Positions 6,496 to 10,558 of a stretch of 10,558 nt of DNA are shown in pieces. Below the pieces are notes generated by a model that saw nothing but the letters and a program-made list of their open reading frames with translations, was not told the origin of the DNA and did no database searches. Both the position numbers and the translations under genes were made by a program. Position 1 is the first letter of the stretch. Every line of letters begins with the position of its first letter. The stretch spans positions 1 through 10,558 of the forward strand of contig JAZULN010000024.1 in assembly GCA_045603125.1 (NCBI GenBank). The letters run 5' to 3'. The DNA is from CAKSFT01 sp045603125. GTDB taxonomy: Bacteria; Bacillota; Clostridia; UBA1381.

Positions 6496-7443
6496 ATGAA
6501 TTTTAAAAGTACAGTAGAAGGTTCTATGTGTGAAAACTTCTTCCCGAAGGGCTGGGACTTAGACAAGATGGAAGCTTGCTGCAACGAAGCAAACAAGGTA
6601 TCAGAAAGACAGGATTTCTGGAATAAGGACTTTAATCCTGTTTGCTGCGAAACTTTAGGTGAGTTCGATACATACATGGGTCACGAAATCGCATTACAAA
6701 TCAAAAACGCTCGTGACAGAGGCGAAAAGGTAGCATTTATCCTACCTGTAGGCCCTATGGGTATGTATAAGTGGGCAGTATTTTTCTTAAAGGCTTGGAA
6801 CGTTAAGTGTGACCACGTTTACACTTTCAATATGGACGAATGGTCAGACTCAGAAGGTAACACCCTTCCTGCAAACGACCCTGCAGCTTTCCAAAACGCT
6901 ATGAGAAATGCTTTATTTAACCCATTAGGTGAGCTTACAGTACCGGAAGAACAAAGAAACTTCGCAACAAAGGAAAATCTTCCTACATATGCAGAAAAGA
7001 TCAACGCACTTCGTGCTGAGGGTGCAAAATTGATCCTTGTTTATGGTATCGGTAGAGCTTGCCACATTGCGTTCTGGGAACCACACTTCGCTGATGAATT
7101 TGATACAGTTGAAGAATGGAAATCACAAACTCACCGCATCGGTGCAAAGCTAAACCCATTGACAATCGAGCAAAACGCTATCACAAGCTTCAAGTCAAGA
7201 ACAACTTTAGTACCATGTCGTGCTAACACCATCGGCCCTGGCTTGATGTTTAGTGCAGACTACGCAATCGGCGGCTGTGACGGTGTATTAGGTAGAGGCA
7301 TGCAATGGCAAGGTATGAGCTTCTGGATGACTCTTCGTTATGGTCCGGATAAGGCAGTAACATCAAGCTTTATCCCAACAATCCCTGGTAAGTTATTCTA
7401 CCTAAAGGAATTAGAAGGACCATTGGTTGCTGAATGTAACTAA
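6496..7443 (+). CDS. Divergent glucosamine-6-phosphate isomerase/deaminase (NagB)-like protein
   Basis: True NagB converts glucosamine-6-phosphate to fructose-6-phosphate and ammonia. This 315-residue protein keeps FNMDEW (D114, the residue that moves the C2 proton in NagB), and GIGRACHIAFWEP with H190 and E195 matching the ring-opening His and its Glu partner. Two features depart from the family. The position of the second catalytic Asp, normally in GxDGH, is Ala (A188). The phosphate-binding loop, normally of the LPTGGTP type, reads LPVGPMGMYK (83-92) and lacks its Thr/Ser. A non-phosphorylated substrate is therefore likely. AGGAGG (6482-6487) lies 8 bases before the ATG, and the gene follows the deacetylase by 63 bases and ends the operon. 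Codon choice differs from the neighbours: more TTC, AAC, GCT, CGT and CCT, as in highly expressed genes. The family is clear; the reaction is not. Confidence 0.75.
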   Translation: MNFKSTVEGSMCENFFPKGWDLDKMEACCNEANKVSERQDFWNKDFNPVCCETLGEFDTYMGHEIALQIKNARDRGEKVAFILPVGPMGMYKWAVFFLKAWNVKCDHVYTFNMDEWSDSEGNTLPANDPAAFQNAMRNALFNPLGELTVPEEQRNFATKENLPTYAEKINALRAEGAKLILVYGIGRACHIAFWEPHFADEFDTVEEWKSQTHRIGAKLNPLTIEQNAITSFKSRTTLVPCRANTIGPGLMFSADYAIGGCDGVLGRGMQWQGMSFWMTLRYGPDKAVTSSFIPTIPGKLFYLKELEGPLVAECN

Positions 7444-7453
7444 TAGATATATT

Positions 7454-7484
7454 AAAAGGTCGAAGCATTTGCTTCGACCTTTTT
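7454..7484. terminator. Strong bidirectional Rho-independent terminator
   Basis: A perfect 13-bp stem, AAAAGGTCGAAGC (7454-7466) with its complement (7471-7483), encloses a 4-base loop ATTT. The + strand ends in TTTTT, and on the - strand the same hairpin ends in TTTT. It sits 10 bases after the nagB-like stop and overlaps the stop codon of the - strand transposase remnant, so it can end transcripts of both converging units. Confidence 0.93.
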
Positions 7485-7666
7485 AATTATAAAAATAATC
7501 TTCTTCCCGTTTTAAAGGGTTTTCATCAATATATTTCCAGATTTTCAGGAAATCTTCTTCATCTCTTATTATGTGGTCGTGGAATGACCGTTGCCAGATG
7601 TTCTTGCTATATTCACTGTTGCAAAACCGTTTGAACGTAGAAACAAATCGTGGAATTAAAGAATTT

Positions 7667-7692
7667 GTAGGGTTCGGCGTCCCCAACGAACC
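7667..7692 (+). repeat. REP-like element: GTAG head plus hairpin
   Basis: The tetranucleotide GTAG (7667-7670) is followed directly by GGTTCG (7671-7676) and its complement CGAACC (7687-7692), around a 10-base loop. A GTAG head next to an imperfect hairpin is the layout of REP sequences recognised by RAYT proteins. It lies inside the transposase remnant, near the frame change. Confidence 0.45.
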
Positions 7693-7742
7693 GTATTGTT
7701 TGCTCTTTTGCAATTTGTCCATAATCGGTTAATATATTTTTA

Positions 7743-7768
7743 GGGACGGCGAGGACGCCGTCCCCTAC
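7743..7768 (-). repeat. REP-like element: GTAG head plus 9-bp hairpin, opposite orientation
   Basis: On the - strand, GTAG (7768-7765) is followed by a perfect 9-bp stem, GGGACGGCG/CGCCGTCCC (arms 7743-7751 and 7756-7764), with a 4-base loop. It points toward the element at 7667-7692, so together they form a pair bounded by GTAG and CTAC, about 102 bases long. In the transposase frame it encodes the segment around VGDGVLAVP. Confidence 0.5.
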
Positions 7769-7889
7769 AATGATCCTTGGTAGTAGTTGATCCCTGTCCT
7801 TTGTACATATCGTCACAAAATACACTCCGGGCAGAGAATAATCATATCCTTTTAATCTTGTTGATTTTCGTTTTGGCAAATTCATACCC

Positions 7890-9113
7890 CTATTTTAACG
7901 ATTTATTCTTAGGCACAGTCCAGTCATATGCCGGTGGGAATTCCTTAAACGGGCGGACAAAGAACTTGTCGTTTATTGGCTCGCCGTGTCTTTCGTGATT
8001 TATGATATTTACAAGCTGACCCAAATCTTCAGGGGTCTGGTTGTGCTTTCCTGAACGGAAATACCAATATAGGTTTTCTTCGCAGCCCAAGAACTTATAA
8101 ACCTCTTTTGCCGCAACCGATGTTTGCCATGACCCCACGGGGTTTGCCCAGGTGTCGTGGGTGGCTTCCGATACAAAGAGGATTCTTGGTGCTATCATTG
8201 CCTTAAATTCATGTGAGTCGAAGGGCAAATCCCCTTCTCTTCCAACATACTCTCTCATTCCCGCACCCATCCATGCAGGGAAAAGTCTAAATATATTTTC
8301 AAGCGGCTCGCTTTTTTCGATTGTGCCGTCTTCCATCTTTGATTCTATGGCGATTCTGTAACCTGAATTGCCGCCACAGCAGGTGGCGTTTGGATTCACA
8401 ATTTTTGCACGTTCATCCACAATTCCGGCTAGTGCTGCCGTCTTTGCTCCTCTTGAGTGTCCTGTGAAAATAACAAAATCGGTGTCAACATTTCCGAGAA
8501 TTTCCAATGCATCAACACATCTTTTATACCCCCATGCCCATGCCGATACGGCAGAATATGTACCCTCGGGGTAGGTCTTTCGAATTTGTCCGCCGCAGTT
8601 TCCACCCTGAAGGCTATCCCATATAGCTTTTCCCAATTTATATTCGCCGGTTTCCTCGGTTCCAAGCTCTACCAGATTATAGCTTGAAATGTCGGGGCAA
8701 AGCTCGGTGCGGTTAAAAAGAAGAAGGTTTATGCCGTTTTCGGTAAAGGTTTCAATCATTGCCTTGTCATACATTCTCTTAAAGCATAAATCTCCCGATA
8801 TTACAACCGGAGCGTTCTTGCTGTCCTTGGTCTTAAACAGCACAAAGTCAAGGATGATAGGGTTTTTTCTTGTACCGGTCTTAATGCGGTATTGGTAAGC
8901 TGCCCCGAAGCATAAAGGTTCTACCTCTAAAAATTCCGGTTCGGGTGGCATCCCGCCAAACTGAAGGTCTACAACCTTTTCATAAAGTTCCTTTCGTCGT
9001 TCTTCCCAGTCTTCAGAACTCTCAACCCGTCTTCCGTCGTTAAATAAAAATGGGTCGGGGAGCTTGCTCATCAGGTCATATTTTATAACATCTACAAAGT
9101 TTTTTTCATACAT
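7890..9113 (-). CDS. CE15-like glucuronoyl esterase (alpha/beta hydrolase)
   Basis: CE15 enzymes cleave esters of (4-O-methyl-)glucuronic acid, the links between glucuronoxylan and lignin alcohols. The nucleophile motif GHSRGAK (S220) matches the bacterial GxSRxxK form. Further marks are CCGGNSGYR, a segment HDTWANPVGSWQTS with D320 as candidate acid, and RSGKHNQTPED with H357 as the catalytic His. At 407 residues it is a single domain of normal length with no carbohydrate-binding module. No signal peptide or lipobox is visible, although characterised members are mostly secreted, so it may act on imported oligosaccharides. An ATG at 9158 would add 15 residues, but a promoter (9177-9149) overlaps it, so the start at 9113 is used; GGAG lies 11 bases upstream. 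It is transcribed away from the DUF4432 gene. Another acyl esterase activity on sugars is possible. Confidence 0.8.
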   Translation of the reverse strand: MYEKNFVDVIKYDLMSKLPDPFLFNDGRRVESSEDWEERRKELYEKVVDLQFGGMPPEPEFLEVEPLCFGAAYQYRIKTGTRKNPIILDFVLFKTKDSKNAPVVISGDLCFKRMYDKAMIETFTENGINLLLFNRTELCPDISSYNLVELGTEETGEYKLGKAIWDSLQGGNCGGQIRKTYPEGTYSAVSAWAWGYKRCVDALEILGNVDTDFVIFTGHSRGAKTAALAGIVDERAKIVNPNATCCGGNSGYRIAIESKMEDGTIEKSEPLENIFRLFPAWMGAGMREYVGREGDLPFDSHEFKAMIAPRILFVSEATHDTWANPVGSWQTSVAAKEVYKFLGCEENLYWYFRSGKHNQTPEDLGQLVNIINHERHGEPINDKFFVRPFKEFPPAYDWTVPKNKSLK

Positions 9114-9148
9114 TTTAAAATCAACTCCAAGTTTCCTAGTCTTTTTAT

Positions 9149-9177
9149 ATTTTACCATAAACCCAAAATAATGTCAA
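9149..9177 (-). promoter_or_regulatory. Promoter for the esterase gene, extended -10
   Basis: On the - strand, TTGACA (9177-9172) and TAAAAT (9154-9149) are 17 bases apart, and TGG just before the -10 box gives an extended -10 (TGn). Transcription should begin near 9142. That is downstream of the ATG at 9158, which decides the translation start in favour of 9113. Confidence 0.65.
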
Positions 9178-9200
9178 GCGATTCATATGGGAAAATATAC

Positions 9201-9257
9201 ACTTTTTTAAAGAAATTTATCTACTTTTTTAAGAATTTTAAAATCCCTCTTTTAAAA
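9201..9257. promoter_or_regulatory. Phased A/T-tracts and direct repeat between divergent promoters
   Basis: ACTTTTTTAA occurs at 9201-9210 and again at 9223-9232, exactly 22 bases apart, two helical turns. TTTTAAAA occurs at 9236-9243 and 9250-9257. The tracts at 9203, 9225 and 9236 are spaced by multiples of 11 bases, so the DNA is probably curved. The block lies between the two divergent promoters and could act as an UP element for either, or as a paired binding site. Confidence 0.35.
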
Positions 9258-9267
9258 CCCCGTTTGT

Positions 9268-9278
9268 TATGGTATAAT
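9268..9278 (+). promoter_or_regulatory. Extended -10 promoter for the DUF4432 gene
   Basis: TATGGTATAAT (9268-9278) contains a perfect -10 box TATAAT (9273-9278) preceded by the TGn extension. The -35 position (9250-9255, TTTTAA) is poor, as is usual when the extension is present. Transcription should start near 9285, giving a very short leader before the ATG at 9298. Confidence 0.6.
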
Positions 9279-9297
9279 TTTTTCTGAGGTGAAGAAT

Positions 9298-10386
9298 ATG
9301 AAAATTGAAATACATAAAGGAAGTTTTAAAGAGAGTGCATATGAGCTTTTATCCTATGGGGATATGAGGGTCATTGCATTTAAGTACTCGACTGGCGTTG
9401 AGGCTTTAAAAATCGAGAATAAAAAGGGGCATATTATAATCCTTCCGTTCCAGGGTCAGCAGATCTGGAATATCCACTTTGGCGGTAGGGATTTAACAAT
9501 GAATACCACCATAAAAGAGCCTGTTCCCACAACCGAATACCTAAAAACCTACGGCGGATTTTTATATCACTGCGGAGCGACCGCTATGGGTGTACCGCAA
9601 AGAGACGATAACCACGAAAAACACGGCGAGCTACCGAACATTGAGTATAAAAATGCCTATATCGTCTGCGGTGAGGACGAATTGGGAAAATTTATCTCGG
9701 TAGAAGGGGTGCTTGATTACGATATCGCATTTGTTGTAAAATACAGTTTCCGTCCAAAATGCAGAATTTATGAAAACAGCGGTATTTTAAAGGTTTCATC
9801 CGAGCTTCAGAATATGAAACACTCACCCATGGAATATATGTACCTTTGCCATATAAACTTCTGCCAGATTCCGGGGGCAAAGCTTTACTATAATGTGCCG
9901 AGGGATAAAGAGCATATTAAGATGATTGATAATATCCCTGAAAATGTCACAGGAAAAGTAAAGGAAGATTTGAGAAAATATATGGATAGCATCTACGAAG
10001 ACTATACTGTGGTCGACAGTGTTGGCAAAGACTTTGAGGCATATGACCCGGAGGTTACCTTTGTTTTGACCTATAAGCCGGACGAAAATATGCGAGGCTA
10101 CACAATGCAGTATGAAGAGGGAAAAGGTGCATGCTTTGTAAACCACTCCCTTGATACTCTGCCGGTTGGGGTAAGATGGATTTCCAAAACCCCCGACGAG
10201 TGCTCAATGGGAATGGTGCTTCCTGCAACTGCCGAGCATTTAGGATATAATAACGCAAAACGCCTTGGCCAGATAAGGGTGTTGGGACCTGAGGAGACAG
10301 TTACATTTGACATCGAAACCGGATACATGGAAGATGCAGAAGCAAGGGAAATGATTAAAAAGATAGACGAAATATTAGCTGAGTAA
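9298..10386 (+). CDS. DUF4432 family protein, aldose 1-epimerase (galactose mutarotase)-like
   Basis: The 362-residue protein resembles DUF4432 members, which have the galactose mutarotase-like beta-sandwich fold. The reaction of this family is poorly known; a sugar mutarotase or epimerase role is the usual guess. Visible segments are LPFQGQQIWNIHFGGRDL (about 48-65), the GGFLYHCGATAMG segment with its His, MEYMYLCHINFCQ in the middle, and HLGYNNAKRLGQIRVLGPEET near the end. The repeated His-bearing strands fit a sugar-binding sandwich. There is no signal peptide, so it is cytoplasmic. TGAGGTGA (9285-9292) is an excellent ribosome binding site for ATG 9298, with a 5-base spacer; GTG at 9289 falls inside that site and is unlikely. 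It is transcribed alone, divergently from the esterase, and is followed by hairpins. A role on uronic acids or their oligosaccharides is inferred from the neighbours only. Confidence 0.8.
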   Translation: MKIEIHKGSFKESAYELLSYGDMRVIAFKYSTGVEALKIENKKGHIIILPFQGQQIWNIHFGGRDLTMNTTIKEPVPTTEYLKTYGGFLYHCGATAMGVPQRDDNHEKHGELPNIEYKNAYIVCGEDELGKFISVEGVLDYDIAFVVKYSFRPKCRIYENSGILKVSSELQNMKHSPMEYMYLCHINFCQIPGAKLYYNVPRDKEHIKMIDNIPENVTGKVKEDLRKYMDSIYEDYTVVDSVGKDFEAYDPEVTFVLTYKPDENMRGYTMQYEEGKGACFVNHSLDTLPVGVRWISKTPDECSMGMVLPATAEHLGYNNAKRLGQIRVLGPEETVTFDIETGYMEDAEAREMIKKIDEILAE

Positions 10387-10392
10387 AATCAG

Positions 10393-10419
10393 AAAAAAGC
10401 CTTCCCCTTAAAGGGGAAG
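10393..10419 (-). terminator. Leftward terminator hairpin after the DUF4432 gene
   Basis: CTTCCCC (10401-10407) and GGGGAAG (10413-10419) form a 7-bp stem with a 5-base loop. Read on the - strand, the stem is followed, after GC, by six T residues (10398-10393). On the + strand no T-run follows. Its layout resembles the hairpin at 14-27: an A-run, GCC, a C-run, then a G-run. Confidence 0.5.
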
Positions 10420-10435
10420 TCATTAGAATTAGCAT

Positions 10436-10464
10436 AAAAAATCCGCCCATTGGGCGGATTTTTT
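10436..10464. terminator. Bidirectional Rho-independent terminator
   Basis: A perfect 13-bp inverted repeat, AAAAAATCCGCCC (10436-10448) with GGGCGGATTTTTT (10452-10464), has a 3-base loop and T6 runs on both strands. It ends the DUF4432 transcript on the + strand and would also end a gene reading leftward from the right edge. Confidence 0.88.
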
Positions 10465-10558
10465 AAATTGGTTTAGCAACTAGGGAGTTTGCATGGGTCT
10501 TTTCGTTGGTGTTGTCCAAATCAAAGATTTTATCGGGAGGGCGTGGAAACCCTTCCCT
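10463..10558 (-). CDS. Possible C-terminal end of a - strand gene, unidentified
   Basis: On the - strand the last 96 bases are open, giving 31 codons and a TAA at 10465-10463, with the last residues reading DLDNTNEKTHANSLVAKPI. The stop overlaps the edge of the bidirectional terminator, as expected for a real gene end. The stretch is too short to prove coding, and I do not recognise the protein. It could also be the edge of an intergenic repeat that happens to be open. The gene start, if it exists, lies beyond the window. Confidence 0.3.
   Translation of the reverse strand, partial: REGFPRPPDKIFDLDNTNEKTHANSLVAKPI

Larger units (their letters stand above)
7483..7885 (-). pseudogene. Broken REP-associated tyrosine transposase (RAYT, IS200-like Y1 family)
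   Basis: Two frames carry the two ends of one RAYT. The N-terminal part (from ATG at 7885) reads MNLPKRKSTRLKGYDYS, then GVYFVTICTKDR and VPKNILTDYGQIAK, about 60 residues. The C-terminal part, in a different frame and ending at 7483, reads GTPNPTNSLIPRFVSTFKRF, then NIWQRSFHDHIIRDEEDF and KYIDENP, about 66 residues. KYIDENP contains the expected catalytic Tyr. The middle of the protein, where the family has its PNHIH metal-binding motif, is missing, roughly 45 residues by comparison with family length. An out-of-frame internal deletion explains both the loss and the frame change. The product cannot be active. It starts 4 bases after the stop of the esterase gene and ends within the terminator. 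Two REP-like hairpins lie inside it. Confidence 0.85.

Noticed and set aside
8152..8898. Several open frames on the + strand opposite the esterase gene
   Set aside because: They lack ribosome binding sites and recognisable protein features, and are explained by codon bias of the - strand gene.

Overview
The window looks like chromosomal DNA from a low- to mid-GC Gram-positive bacterium, most likely a Clostridia/Oscillospirales-type plant-fibre degrader. The reasons are strong AGGAGG-type ribosome binding sites, TTGACA/TATAAT promoters with 17-base spacers, A/T-rich spacers with U-tract terminators, and the closest recognisable relatives of the proteins. Species assignment is inference; there is no rRNA or other marker gene here.

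Layout. Bases 1-140 hold a cluster of four strong hairpins and no gene. A promoter at 209-237 then drives a GH116/DUF608 glycoside hydrolase (274-2823). A second promoter (2878-2906) starts a four-gene unit on the + strand: tagaturonate reductase uxaB, altronate dehydratase uxaA, a PIG-L/LmbE-type deacetylase, and a divergent glucosamine-6-phosphate isomerase (NagB)-like protein. It ends at a very strong bidirectional terminator (7454-7484). On the - strand follow the remnant of a REP-associated tyrosine transposase (RAYT), with two REP-like GTAG hairpins inside it, and a CE15-type glucuronoyl esterase (7890-9113). An A-tract-rich divergent promoter region (9114-9297) separates the esterase from a DUF4432/aldose-1-epimerase-like gene (9298-10386). 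The right end has two hairpins, one a bidirectional terminator, and possibly the last 31 codons of another - strand gene.

How the genes may work together. UxaB and UxaA turn D-tagaturonate into D-altronate and then 2-keto-3-deoxy-D-gluconate, the lower half of galacturonate catabolism. No uronate isomerase (UxaC), KDG kinase/aldolase, transporter or regulator is visible. In the same operon lie a deacetylase and a NagB-like protein whose phosphate loop and one catalytic Asp have changed. NagB chemistry turns a 2-amino aldose into the matching ketose plus ammonia. Acting on galactosaminuronate it would give tagaturonate, the substrate of UxaB. I therefore propose that the operon feeds an N-acetylated amino-uronate into the Uxa pathway: deacetylate, deaminate-isomerise, reduce, dehydrate. 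This is inference. GH116 and the CE15-like esterase both lack signal peptides and would act on imported oligosaccharides, and the DUF4432 protein may be a mutarotase-like accessory enzyme.
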